Origin: Rhynchopus euleeides
Lineage: Eukaryota; Euglenozoa; Diplonemea; Diplonemida; Diplonemidae
DNA: 64,000 nt
Direction: 5' to 3'
NCBI GenBank assembly: GCA_963210315.1
Contig: OY723272.1
Location: 2,232,001 to 2,296,000, forward strand
Shown here: positions 51,648 to 61,683 of the stretch, in pieces
Numbering within the stretch: position 1 is the first letter of the stretch
Layout: each line of letters opens with the position of its first letter
Notes under the pieces: model-generated
Seen by the model: the letters and a program-made list of their open reading frames with translations, nothing else
What the model was told of the DNA's origin: nothing
The model's database searches: none
Program-made: the position numbers and the translations under genes

Positions 51648-53489
51648 ATGGCCAGCATGAACGGGACGCTGCCGCCCCGGCAGCGACGCGAGAGAGAGAT
51701 GCTGTTCTGGGTGTCTGTGATCTTCATGTTCGCTGCGGCGGTGCTGGCGGTGCGCATCTCGATAGACGCCATCACGATCGGGGTGGTTGGGCTGATCTGG
51801 TGTGTCGTCACCAACATCGTGTGGATCACGTGCACCTTCTGCGGGATGGAGTACACAAAACCACGCATGATGGCGTGGCTCATGGCACAGTGCCTGGCCA
51901 TCATCTCCTGCGACGTGCACTACAACACCGTGATGTCTAGCTGCTGGTCGGTGCTGGTTGTGATCGCAGACCTGGTGCTGCTGCTGCGCCTCGACTCGTG
52001 GTTCTCGCTGGCCTACATGGGGTTCGCCGTGTCGTGGCTGCTGGTGACCTTCCTGGAGCGCGTCCTCCGCTTCGGGCTGTTCGACATGCCTCTGACGTAC
52101 GACCAGGACTTCCGCCGTGAGCTGCTCACCGAAACTGTCACCTGCTCCGCCCTGCCTTGCCCGCTCAACCCTGACTCCAACGGATCGGAGGGCATGGTCG
52201 CAATCCTCATCTTCGTCATCGACTTCATGACGACACGCTACTTCTCTGAACAGGTCCAGAAGGAGCAGACCGCAATGGAGCAGACCATCTCCACCGTACA
52301 GCGCCTCGCCCTCCACCTCGCTGCCTACGACGTGGACTCTGTGTCCCAGATCCTGGAGGAGTCGGAGGAGACCCTGCCGCATGAGATGTACGCTGCCCTG
52401 AAGAACCTGGAGCAGAACCTCCGTGTGTACCGCCCATACCTCCCGAAGTCGTGCTTTCCGATGGAGGACGATGGTGATGATGAGGAAGGAGAGGTGGTCA
52501 GCAACCCCGAGAGCGTCGCCTCCAGCGGCAAGGAGTCGGCGTGCCATGACGAGACGACGTCCTGCGTGTCCTACTCCGGCACCGCGGTGCGGCAGGTGGA
52601 GGAGCGCAAACGCGTCGTCACAAGCCTGGACAGCATCACATCGAAGAAGGTGACGATGCTCGTGATCAACCTGCGCGACACACTATCTGTCATCGAGAAG
52701 GACACACGCACATACTGCCACCTCTTCACCAACGTCCTGCGCGTCGCCCTGGTTGTCATCGAAGAGCACCGCGGCATGATCGACCTCTTTGTGGGTGACA
52801 AGGTGATGTGCTCCTTCAACGCCTCCCGCCGCTGCCTCAGCGATGCCACAGCCGCCACAGGCGCTGCGAAGCAGATTGTCCACCGCCTCAACGGAAACGA
52901 TCAGAGCACTGTGAACATCGCTTTGGTGAAGGGTCTCATGGCCTGCGGCGACATGGGCTGCTCTGACATGCGGCGCTTCAGCCTTGTGGGCCGCCTTGCC
53001 GGAGAGCTGCTGGGGCTGGAGCGCGCTGGTGCCTCAATGGGCATAGCGACTGTAACGAACACGAAGATCGAGCGCGATGCTGGCGTCACACACAGGATGC
53101 GGCTTATTCCCCGTCTCGTCTGCTTGATGCCTGCTGCAGACCGGAATGTCGTGACCTACCCTATCAAGGCCAGTCGGGATGAAGACCTGTCGGACGGGTG
53201 GGGCAGTCGGGACAACGAAGACATCGTGTTCGAGCAAAAGTCCGAAGCAGGCAGCCCGCCTATACGGATTTACGAAGTTCTGATGGAGAGCGGCGGCGCT
53301 GAAGCGGATGAGTGGATGTACGAGCTGGAGCAAACACAAGTGTGGGGCGGGTTCGACCAGGCGGTGCTGAGGTTCCTCGATGGCATGTCCCTGGAGGAGG
53401 CACAGGAGATCGCGGGGAAGAAGGCGGATGAATTCACGGAGGCTGTCCGGATGTACGGGGCATACCAGCCCATGTCTGTGCATGTCTGA
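51648..53489 (+). CDS. Multi-pass membrane protein with degenerate class III cyclase domain, copy 2
   Basis: 613 residues from the conserved MASMNG ATG. The membrane half is nearly identical in DNA to copy 1 (51648-52240 against 34235-34830; changes include A to V and N to T). The coiled linker differs over about 70 bp (YFSEQVQKEQTAMEQTISTV), then identity returns up to YRPYLPKSC, after which the rest is diverged. Cyclase domain: KVTMLVINLRDTL, GMIDLFVGDKVMCSFN, GDMGCSDMRRFSLVGRLAGE. The first metal Asp is again Asn and the NxxxR signature is lost; the second GD is kept. The C-terminal tail retains DEWMYELEQTQVWGGFDQAV and YGAYQPMSVHV, shared with copy 1. A likely non-catalytic partner or sensor. 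An out-of-frame ATG at 51629 precedes the start. Confidence 0.75.
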   Translation: MASMNGTLPPRQRREREMLFWVSVIFMFAAAVLAVRISIDAITIGVVGLIWCVVTNIVWITCTFCGMEYTKPRMMAWLMAQCLAIISCDVHYNTVMSSCWSVLVVIADLVLLLRLDSWFSLAYMGFAVSWLLVTFLERVLRFGLFDMPLTYDQDFRRELLTETVTCSALPCPLNPDSNGSEGMVAILIFVIDFMTTRYFSEQVQKEQTAMEQTISTVQRLALHLAAYDVDSVSQILEESEETLPHEMYAALKNLEQNLRVYRPYLPKSCFPMEDDGDDEEGEVVSNPESVASSGKESACHDETTSCVSYSGTAVRQVEERKRVVTSLDSITSKKVTMLVINLRDTLSVIEKDTRTYCHLFTNVLRVALVVIEEHRGMIDLFVGDKVMCSFNASRRCLSDATAATGAAKQIVHRLNGNDQSTVNIALVKGLMACGDMGCSDMRRFSLVGRLAGELLGLERAGASMGIATVTNTKIERDAGVTHRMRLIPRLVCLMPAADRNVVTYPIKASRDEDLSDGWGSRDNEDIVFEQKSEAGSPPIRIYEVLMESGGAEADEWMYELEQTQVWGGFDQAVLRFLDGMSLEEAQEIAGKKADEFTEAVRMYGAYQPMSVHV

Positions 53490-56400
53490 GGTGGCTCGCT
53501 GGGGGTGTTGGCCGCGATTAACTGCGCATGGTGTCCTGCCGCTGGACCACCCAGGAACAAGGGGGGCAAACCCAGGCCTGCGTGTCCAGGAGCTCGAGGG
53601 CCTCCTTGTGACGCCCTGCCGGGATTGTTGCCTTCATGCAAGAGGAGTTTCCCAGCAGGCCGCATCTCACGCAGTGTGTACCACTCTTATGCCCGGTGCT
53701 GCACCACGGCCAGACACAGCCGACACCCGTTTCCTTGGCACGTTCCTCGTCCGTGAGGTTGTCACCCTGGTGAACTGGAGCTGCGTCCAGTCCACCTTCC
53801 CGGCATCGAAGTCAAACCTCCGTTAGTCTCCGTTTTGGCTGCCATGTTAGTGGTTTTGTTTGTGCGCCACACCCGGGTGAACAAACCTCACGGGGGGCCT
53901 TCGCTCAGAAATGCAGAGAAGTGATGAATGGTGAGCCGCCTCACAACACTGGCTGCAAAGTGACACAGTTTGACACAGTGGCACAGAGCGAAGGCCTCCC
54001 ACGTGTTTTGCCTGATGAAGGTTGGTGTGAATATGCGCACAGTCATAGCAACAAGGCAAGGTAGATTGTGTTTGTCACCCAAAGCGCTACCAACTATCTT
54101 TTTCACTGTGACAAGCTTTCTTGTTGTTGTGTGTGAAAAACGATACCGCAAAATATCGTTGGGACACAACCACAATGTGATTGCAAACCTGACGTCACGA
54201 TCCTCCGGGAAGTGCATTCCCAAGCAAAAAAGGACTTTTGCCGTTCACTGGCGGGTGTGATCGTACCCCCTACCCCTCGGAACTGGCACAGAACCTCCTG
54301 CGGTCATGCCACATTTTCTGTACTGCACTTTATTACCGTTCTTTGAGCGATTGTGGCCCTTCTTTCCAGAATGGCCGGATATTTTCGTATTTTTCACTAG
54401 TTTTGGTGGAAGCGTCCAATGCAACACTCACAGCATAGAGGCCAAGTATTTCTCGTAGTGTTGCGCCCCCGAACATGATTTGTGCGATACCCTCGGACCA
54501 GGGGCCGGCAGCCACTCGCGCGACAGCTCCCGGCGGCCCGTCGAGGGACACGTCGAGGGTTTATAGGTTTGCGGGGTATGCAGCACCAGGGGAAGTGCGA
54601 TGTGCGTGCCCTTCTTTCAGAGACCCTTGTGTCCTGATGCATGACACATCACGGTTCTGCAGACAAAGGGCCCCTGTGTTTCGTGCGATCAGCGCTGAAC
54701 CTTTTGCCATTCCTGCCGGTTCCATTCTTCCTTCTTATATGACTGCTTGAGGCGAGGTTGCTGGTCCGTGCTGTTGTCTTGCAGTGCGGTTGATCTTTTT
54801 CCAAGGGCCCACCCCTCTCACGTTGCCGCCTAGAATTCGCTCTCCAGGTGTATTTGGCCCTGTCCATGCCTGACACGCGGCTGGCGGGAGGACGTATCAT
54901 GGGAGGCTGAAGCGAGACGTCTAATAGTGGTCCACGTGGTGCACTGGTCATGCTGCAGCACGTTGCCAAAGGCTGCTGCAAATTACCAGTTGCGAGCGAC
55001 GAAGAGTAGCGAAGTGGTGAATTGACGAAAGAAATCGGACGACTGCATCTTTATAAGGATCACCTTCATGCCACTTCACAGCCTTTGACACAGGAGTGTG
55101 CACTCAACGAAAAGCAGCCCGGATCTGCCTTTTTGCAGTTGCTGGGCAGGGTGTTTCTCTTATTATACCGAACGGAGTACGGTTTCAGTCGGAATGGGCC
55201 TGATCGCCCTGTACGATAGTTCAGGAAGACAGCAGTCGTCCCCAGTACCTGTTGCCTTCGTTCTGTGACACATAGTGCCGTACGCTCTGTTGTGGATGAG
55301 CGACCTGGCATCGAATCGTCCACCATCCTGAAGGACCACCGCATGAGAGCCGATTGCTGTTCCACATTCGCCTGTTGTGGGGGGGGGGGGGGGGCTCACT
55401 TTGAGTGCAAGACCCCCGGCACACGGGGCTTCAAAAACAGAGTCTCGTCAGGAGAGAAAGGCAGGTCTGGGTAGCTTAGCGACGGACCATGGCCCGGCTA
55501 CTATTTTCATGGTAGCAGCACCATGGAGCCTGACCACGCGATCAAGCTGTGCGGACATCGTCCAGAGCATCGACTGAAGACAGCTCGTTCACAGAAAAGA
55601 TGTCCGGGCTGTTTGTCGCATGCGCAGGCAGCATAGTTTGTCCCGCGGCAGGGGTGGTCTTCCTGGTTGGGTTGGGGGTGGCAGTGTCGAGCGGCAAATC
55701 AGAGAAGCTCCTTGTTCATGGAAATCTCGCGATCAGATCTTGAGGATTGTCACACACTCATGCCACTTCACAAGGCTTCAACACAGCCTTGAGACGCAGG
55801 TGCGTATGCGCTCACAAAGCTCGGTGCTGATTTTTTTACAGTTGTGGTGATGATCGTCAATCACGTGTGCTTTTTGTCGAAGTCGTGAAATTCAAAGCGC
55901 TTTCTTGAGGGCCCTCGCTACCAGTCACAGCTCGTCGTCAGCTGATTGAGGGTGTGATATGAGGGTTCTATCCAACAAGGATATCAAGGCGGCACTTTCA
56001 AAGTCCTGCCAAGGACAGCGCCACGTGGGTGTGTACTTCTGATATATGTTATGTCATCATGTGAACCCTCCCCAGCGTGTGCCAACATCCCTGACACGCT
56101 CACGAAAAGCATGACACGGAGAAAACAGGTGCCGAAACAACCTGCCGAGCACACGGGTGGTGCCACGTTGATCCACACAGCTCGTCAGTCAGTGAGGGGA
56201 AGTGGGCTGGAGCTCACTTTTTCTCACTCAGTCACATCTGGTAGCGAGGGCCCCCCTTTGCCCAAGTTTCCCCCGAACGTTCGCCTGAGTGTCCCCCGGC
56301 TTGCTTGCCGCCGGGGAAATTCAAGCGAAAACGCCGGGCTCAGCCCGTTCCAGACATACAAGGATCCCGATGATGTGCCCTGCACACCAAAACAACCAAC

Positions 56401-56835
56401 GTTGTGCCGTGCCTCTTTCTGATTCCGATACTTCGGCGGCAGCCACTTTCACCCATACCTGATAGCTTGCAAGGCACTGTGGGGCGGGGCGGCTTCTTCC
56501 GAGGCCACATCCAATCCCGGAGCGAAATCCAACGGTGCTCGCCTTTATAGTCATTGGGGGGGGGGGGGGAGGAAGGGACGGGGGCGACACGCCTTCTGGC
56601 GCTTCCCCAGGTCCCTGCGCGCAATACGCACCAAGGAGGGCAACTGCAGGCTGCAGGCTCCCCCCCACCCACCCACTCTGCACATCCAGTTGTTTGCCTC
56701 GGCACGAGCGCCTTGCCCTGCTTCTGGGTTCTGCCACCCTGTTACCAACACCTGCACCACCCACACCAGGTCGGCACGGCGATGATGCTGTCGACCTACA
56801 CATAGACACGGTGCCACCTTCGTGCCTGTGCCACC
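53490..56835. other. 3.3-kb intergenic region with repeats
   Basis: No gene recognised. It contains a MITE at 53891-54004, a diverged GGAAGCGTCCAATGCAACAC word at about 54412, a GAAGTAACGAAGG-family copy at 55000-55180, a shorter one at 55728-55850, and G tracts at about 55379 and 56556. The end is pyrimidine-rich with AG at about 56768 and 56800. Confidence 0.45.
53891..54004. mobile_element. Short MITE with CACGGGGGGCCTTCGCTC ends
   Basis: The left end ACGGGGGGCCTTCGCTC and right end GAGCGAAGGCCTCCCACGT are inverted. Inside is GTGAGCCGCCTCAC (palindrome) and TTTGACACAGTGGCACAG. Related to the GGGGGTCTTCGC family by its end sequence. Confidence 0.55.
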
Positions 56836-58020
56836 ATGAAGCTGGTGACGTTGGTGGCACTGGGCGTGGCCACACGGTGTGCCCACTCGCTGGACGTGCG
56901 ATGCTCCGACAGGACGCGCTGCCTCAACCAGCACGCCTGCAGCGAGGACGACGCGCTGTACCGCTCCGGGCACCTGTGCGCATCCTTTCCTTACTACAAC
57001 GGAGGGGCACCCTTCAGCGGGTCGCTGGAGTGGATCCAGAGGTCTGAGATGGCGGTGTGCAACAACAGCGACAGCGGCACCTGCACGTCATGGTTCAGCT
57101 ACAGGGCGCACGGCGCGGGGACCTCTGCACTGTACGGCAACTGCACGCGGTACAACAGCAGCGTGGGGCTGTGCGGCGAGTGGGATGTGTTCCACATGAC
57201 GTCGGATCTGTGCAGCGACGGGGAGGCAGCCTTCCCGTGGCAGGGGTACGGCATAGCGCAGCTGGTGCCGCAGTGCTGCGCGGTGGGGGTCTGCGGCGGC
57301 GGTCCCTGCCGGCACTGCCGCGCCGCAGCGACACAGGTGCAGCAGACGCAGTGCCGCTGCCTCAACCACACGCTGCGCTCCTCCTTGGGCGAGCTGCATG
57401 CGACCTGCAGCGAGTGGACGTGCCACGCGGCACCCCACACAACCACCACCTTCCGATGTCTGCACGAGCATACCGACCGCCCGGTGTGTCTGGCGTGGAG
57501 CGGAGTGACGGACAGCACCGACTACTTCGAGTTCGCAGAGTGCTCCTGCGGCGGGCTGGGGGAGCCTGGGGGCCCCTGCCTGCAGTGGGGTTGCAACTAC
57601 CGCCAGCTGTCATACCACGCCGTGTCCCCGGGGTGGCTTGTGTTCGGCAGCGTCCTGGGTGTGACCATACTAATCTGCTCCGCTGCAGTGATGGCATACA
57701 AACCAAACAACAGGCTGTGGCTGACGGCCACCCTCGTCACCACTCTGCTGGTGGAGAGTGTTTGCGTGCTGCTCCCCGCCACACTGCGGGGGGGAGTGCC
57801 TGTGCTGCTCATCACGACCGCCATCCTTGTCGTCGCATCCGTCCTGCTGGCCGCAGGGCTCGTTGTGCGGCAGAAGCTCGCCAGCAAAGCCCAGGCGGGT
57901 AAAGTCGTTGGGAAGCCTGTTGCCAAGCAGATACTCCCTGTCGCCGTGCCTCAGAAGGACAGAAGCCGTGAGTACCACACCACCGACAACGGCTCAAGTG
58001 AGGGCAGCCAACTTGCTTAA
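56836..58020 (+). CDS. Secretory-pathway Cys-rich protein with three C-terminal membrane segments
   Basis: 394 residues. Signal peptide MKLVTLVALGVATRCAHS, then about 255 residues with more than 30 cysteines and several N-glycosylation sites (NNSDSG, NCTRYNSS, NHTLR). Three hydrophobic helices follow at about 275-296 (WLVFGSVLGVTILICSAAVM), 302-322 and 327-350. A basic then acidic cytosolic tail ends EGSQLA. No family is recognised; the ectodomain's spaced CC/CxC patterns suggest disulfide-rich repeats, perhaps a surface receptor or adhesin. No intron is needed. An ATGATG at 56781 would start a 7-codon uORF if the upstream AG (56768) is the trans-splice site. Confidence 0.7.
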   Translation: MKLVTLVALGVATRCAHSLDVRCSDRTRCLNQHACSEDDALYRSGHLCASFPYYNGGAPFSGSLEWIQRSEMAVCNNSDSGTCTSWFSYRAHGAGTSALYGNCTRYNSSVGLCGEWDVFHMTSDLCSDGEAAFPWQGYGIAQLVPQCCAVGVCGGGPCRHCRAAATQVQQTQCRCLNHTLRSSLGELHATCSEWTCHAAPHTTTTFRCLHEHTDRPVCLAWSGVTDSTDYFEFAECSCGGLGEPGGPCLQWGCNYRQLSYHAVSPGWLVFGSVLGVTILICSAAVMAYKPNNRLWLTATLVTTLLVESVCVLLPATLRGGVPVLLITTAILVVASVLLAAGLVVRQKLASKAQAGKVVGKPVAKQILPVAVPQKDRSREYHTTDNGSSEGSQLA

Positions 58021-58945
58021 CAGGGCCACCACAGCGTTGCGATAGGTCGGGTCACACGCCGAGGGAGACAAGGATACGGGGCGAGGGGGGGATAATTCGA
58101 GCTCCGTGCCAAGCTGTGTAAGTGTGGCACTTCTTCTGTTTTGGGCAACTCACTCTTGTGCACTTCTGAGGCCATTATTTGGTGGGTCGCGCCATGCCTT
58201 TTGGGTTCCGTTTTTTGTGCCCCCCCACGGGAACAAGCGCAGAAGGGGATGGGCTGTCGAAGTGTGGACCCAACTGTGTGAAGGGGTCTCGAGGACAGCG
58301 AGGGCGGTGGCCCTGAAGGCGTGCCCCTCTCTCTCACATTTCCGACCCCCCTTTCGTTTGGGCGAGCGGAACCTGCAGCCCCAGGGCCCTTTGTCTTCTC
58401 CGAAGGGATCAGGGCGGCTGAATAATCTCACACCCTCCAGCAGTTCTTTCGCGGTGACCTGCTTCAGAATGTCCTGTGGACGATATCACATCGTCCCGTA
58501 TTCAAAGCCGATATGAGAAGGTGCTCCTTGCTCGTCACTTTTCTGTCATGTGCGATGCCTCTGGTCCTGCCTCTGATGTTGCACAAAAGAAACAAACACA
58601 CAATCCGTGAGTAGTCTCCTTTGGCGAGGGACTTTTCCGGGAATTTCCGGGAGGGAGGAATCCCGGAGCATCTGTGTCCATCCGCGTGTTTTCGATGGGA
58701 AGGGTGCCCCGTTACGTAATATGCTATGTCCGATCTGCACAGAAACTTCTTTTTTCAGTTCAGTTTTTCGTCATGCTTCGTCGTGATTACTGCTCATATC
58801 GGTGGGGTTCTAAGGGTTGCCACTGTGTTCTGCGCGCTTCCGTGCGTCGCTACACCGTGTAGACAAATCGATGAGCAGACAGCGAACTCAGGGAGGAGCG
58901 CTTCTGCGCTACGCCCCGGGCCCAATGTCAAACGCCCTGATTTTT
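58021..58945. other. Intergenic region
   Basis: Short ORFs only. GCACTTCTGAGGCC near 58160 is shared with other intergenic repeats. No gene. Confidence 0.4.
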
Positions 58946-60512
58946 GGTAAAACACACCCCGTGTGGTAGAGAAAATACGGCAAGAGTCTCGGTGGGTCGG
59001 AAGAGCAGATGGTTCCCGCAACAGCTCCCGGGGAGCGGCGGGTATTTCGCATAGGATGCCGGATGTGTGAACACGTTTGTGCGGTTTGCCCTGTGTTGTG
59101 TGAACATATGTGTATGTGTGTGTGGTTATGAAGTTTTAAGGCGGTGTCGCCCTGCACGGGCAGTAGCACCTCCCCTTCAGTATCGCACTCCCGAAGGATT
59201 CCCCAACACGACGTGACACCGGTTTCGACGCGTACTCTTCGTACCCCTCCCCCCGGCCGCGTCTCTTCAGCGAAGAACCGGGGATAATCGGACCAGGGCT
59301 AGCTAAACCCTGGTGGTGTCACGGGTGGGGTTGGAGAGGGAGAAAAGGAAGAAATGAAGTTGCGAAAAAGTCAAACACTGACACGTGAAATCAATAAAAA
59401 AAGGCGGTATATATCGCCCCCTTGCTGCGACGAAGACACTAAATAGTCAGGCCGCTTCAAGAGTCTTGAGGGCTTGAAGGTAGAAACAGGTTGCTGATGA
59501 GCCTCAGGAGCAGGCACCTTTTGTCCGCCCACATGACCTTCGCCCGAAGGCGAACCTCGTCCAGCTTGGCTCGATCGCCACAGAGAAGGGGATCATTCTC
59601 CGCTGTGGTGAACATCTTAAAAACCGAGGGTGCAGAGGTGGGGCAGCCCACTGGTGCGACAGCAGACCGCCCCCGGATAGCTATAACTAGTGCATAGGAA
59701 GCATACGACGGCACACGCAACAGATGCCGAAGGCACAACGGCGGGTCACTTTTAACCACCAGAGGAGTGGCACTCCCGAGGGGTGGGGAAGGGGGGGTAG
59801 TCACAACACTTTCGAAGGAAGAAAAGGGGCAAATGGGATGTTTTGTGCAAGGTAGAAAGGAAATCACAACATGGGGCAGGGGGGTTTGCTCATCAGGCCT
59901 GGGGGATTTTGAGGGTTTGTGTGTGGTTATAAAGTTTTAAGGCGGTGTCGCCCTGCACGGGCAGTAGCACCTCCCCTTCAGTATCGCACTCCCGAAGGAT
60001 TCCCCAACACGACGTGACACCGGTTTCGACGCGTACTCTTCGTACCCCTCCCCCCGGCCGCGTCTCTTCAGCGAAGAACCGGGGATAATCGGACCAGGGC
60101 TAGCTAAACCCTGGTGGTGTCACGGGTGGGGTTGGAGAGGGAGAAAAAGGAAGAAATGAAGTTGCGAAAAAGTCAAACACTGACACGTGAAATCAATAAA
60201 AAGGGTGGTATATATCGCCCCCTTGCTGCGACGAAGACACTAAATAGTCAGGCCGCTTCAAGAGTCTTGAGGGCTTGTGTGTATGTGTGTGTGTATGCTC
60301 CACCCAACCCGACACATTTTCTGTACTTCAGACAGGTAAGGTCACTCGACACGCGGGGGGGGGGGGGGGGGTTTTGTTGTGTGTTTTTTCTGCCAGCCGA
60401 CATCACTAGCGCCAGCGAGAAAAAAAACGCGTGACGAGTGACGGGTTGAGGTGGAAGCGATCAATGCAAAAATCATCTGAAAGGAAGACTCGAGAGACTG
60501 CTGCTGTATTTT
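58946..60512 (-). mobile_element. SINE-like repeat R1c, split by an insertion
   Basis: The pieces 58946-59124 and 60278-60512 form one complete about 400-bp unit on the minus strand. CAAAAAT (minus strand) borders both outer ends, a probable target duplication: GATTTTTGG on the left and TATTTTTGTG on the right of the plus strand. The interruption is at the GTGTATGTGTGTGTG run that is uninterrupted in R1a and R1b. Confidence 0.7.
59125..60277. mobile_element. 1,153-bp insertion with 352-bp terminal direct repeats and 16-bp TSD
   Basis: TGTGTATGTGTGTGTG flanks it at 59109-59124 and 60278-60293. The two direct repeats (59125-59476 and 59926-60277) start GTTAT(G/A)AAGTTTTAAGGC and end AGAGTCTTGAGGGCTTG. 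Each has a near-palindromic GGCGGTATATATCGCC or its variant near its 3' part, after AATCAATAAAAA. The 449-bp middle has no conserved ORF and itself ends GAGGGTTTG-TGTGTG. The 16-bp duplication is too long for a usual LTR integrase. It could be a dimeric retroposon. Confidence 0.7.
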
Positions 60513-60554
60513 TGTGTTCTATGGTGAAAAGTTGCCCCCCCCCTCCCCCGACTA

Positions 60555-60719
60555 CACGGTGGCCTGTCAGGGTTTTGGCCAGGTGGCTGACCAGGCCAAA
60601 ATTGACCAGGCCCCTGGTAGTCATCTACCAGGGGGATTACAGCCCGTTATACCCTGGTACCCCTGGTCATGGCCAGGTCACTGACCAGGCCTGGCCAAAA
60701 CCCTGACGGGGCTACCGTA
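60555..60719. mobile_element. 165-bp CACGGTGG MITE with TA duplication
   Basis: The left CACGGTGGCCTGTCAGGGTT is matched by the inverted right end AACCCTGACGGGGCTACCGTA. TA lies on both sides. The interior is rich in CCAGG/CCTGG palindromes (GGCCAGGTGGCTGACCAGGC). Ends and 2-bp duplication agree with the larger CACGGTGG elements at 3364 and 5789. Confidence 0.65.
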
Positions 60720-61078
60720 TACCCCTGCGTGTGAGACACCCACTATACAGCACCAAGGTGCTTGAACGAGAGTCACTCCCCGCGGGCAGACAGCGTGTAT
60801 GATGCTGTGACGCGTGCACCCTTTGTCATTGGCAGGCGATGCAATAAATTCCCACGCCCCCACCACCACCACCACCACCACCACCCCCCCTGGAGGCGAG
60901 GACGCCTTCCGGCAGCACCTCGGATTATCCAAACGCTATCTGTATTCTGGCAGCCGGACCCTGTGGCCCCACTTCTTTCCTCTGGCTGTCACACTGGCAG
61001 GCGGCTGGCCGCTGGGAGGGAGAGGGTGAGGGGGAGGGAAGAAGTGTAATTGGATTGGGGCCTTCAATCTGTGTCTAA

Positions 61079-61189
61079 GGGGGGGCCCTCGCGACCAAGT
61101 GTGACTGGGTGAGAAAAAGTGAGAAGTCAGCCATGTTTGGCTGAAAACTGACGACTCGTGACTCACAGTGACTCGTAGCGAGGGCCCCC
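61079..61189. mobile_element. Short MITE, GGGGGCCCTCGC ends
   Basis: GGGGGGGCCCTCGCGAC on the left, GTAGCGAGGGCCCCC on the right, about 110 bp, with GCTGAAAACTGACGA inside as in the copies at 2975 and 36155. AA lies on both outer sides. Confidence 0.6.
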
Positions 61190-61683
61190 AAGGGGGGGGG
61201 GGGGGGAGTTTTCGCTATCCGCAATTGTGTTTCTGCAAAGGTTTTTTTTGGCGGGTGTTCTCCTATAGCAAATGGGGGGGAATGCACCGGCATGCACAGC
61301 CGTTTTCTGCGCCGTAGCGAAGCCCCCCCCCCGCCCCAGGGGCACTCATCCGATGGCGTTGTGTGGCTCCACCACCCCACCCCCCCTGGTCCGCCACACA
61401 CCGTCAGGCTGCCCGTCTCCGATACCAAAGACACACAATGTGCAAATAGAGGGGGCCGGTGTGCGATGTCCCCAGGCTCCCCACCTCACCTCACCCCTCC
61501 CCGTCCCTCCTCCTTGCCCCCCTCATCCGCAGCCGTGCCGCACCACACCACACCACGCCACGCCCAGCACACAGGCCCCTCCCCTCCCCCAGGGCTGCTG
61601 CCAGCAGGCTTTGGCGGTGCTGGCGGTGGCAGCAGCCGCCTTCGGACACCCCAGGAGCGGAGCACCGCGGTGGCAACACCACG

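Larger units (their letters stand above)
60513..61683. other. Intergenic, upstream of LRRC51-like gene
   Basis: Contains two short elements (60555-60719 and 61079-61189) and C/G tracts (about 61193-61207, 61323). No gene; several AG sites lie within 100 bp of the next ATG. Confidence 0.45.

Noticed and set aside
59457..59867. 136-residue minus-strand ORF in the 1.15-kb insertion
   Set aside because: It starts in the middle segment and runs into the repeat; no motif of a gag, RT or transposase.
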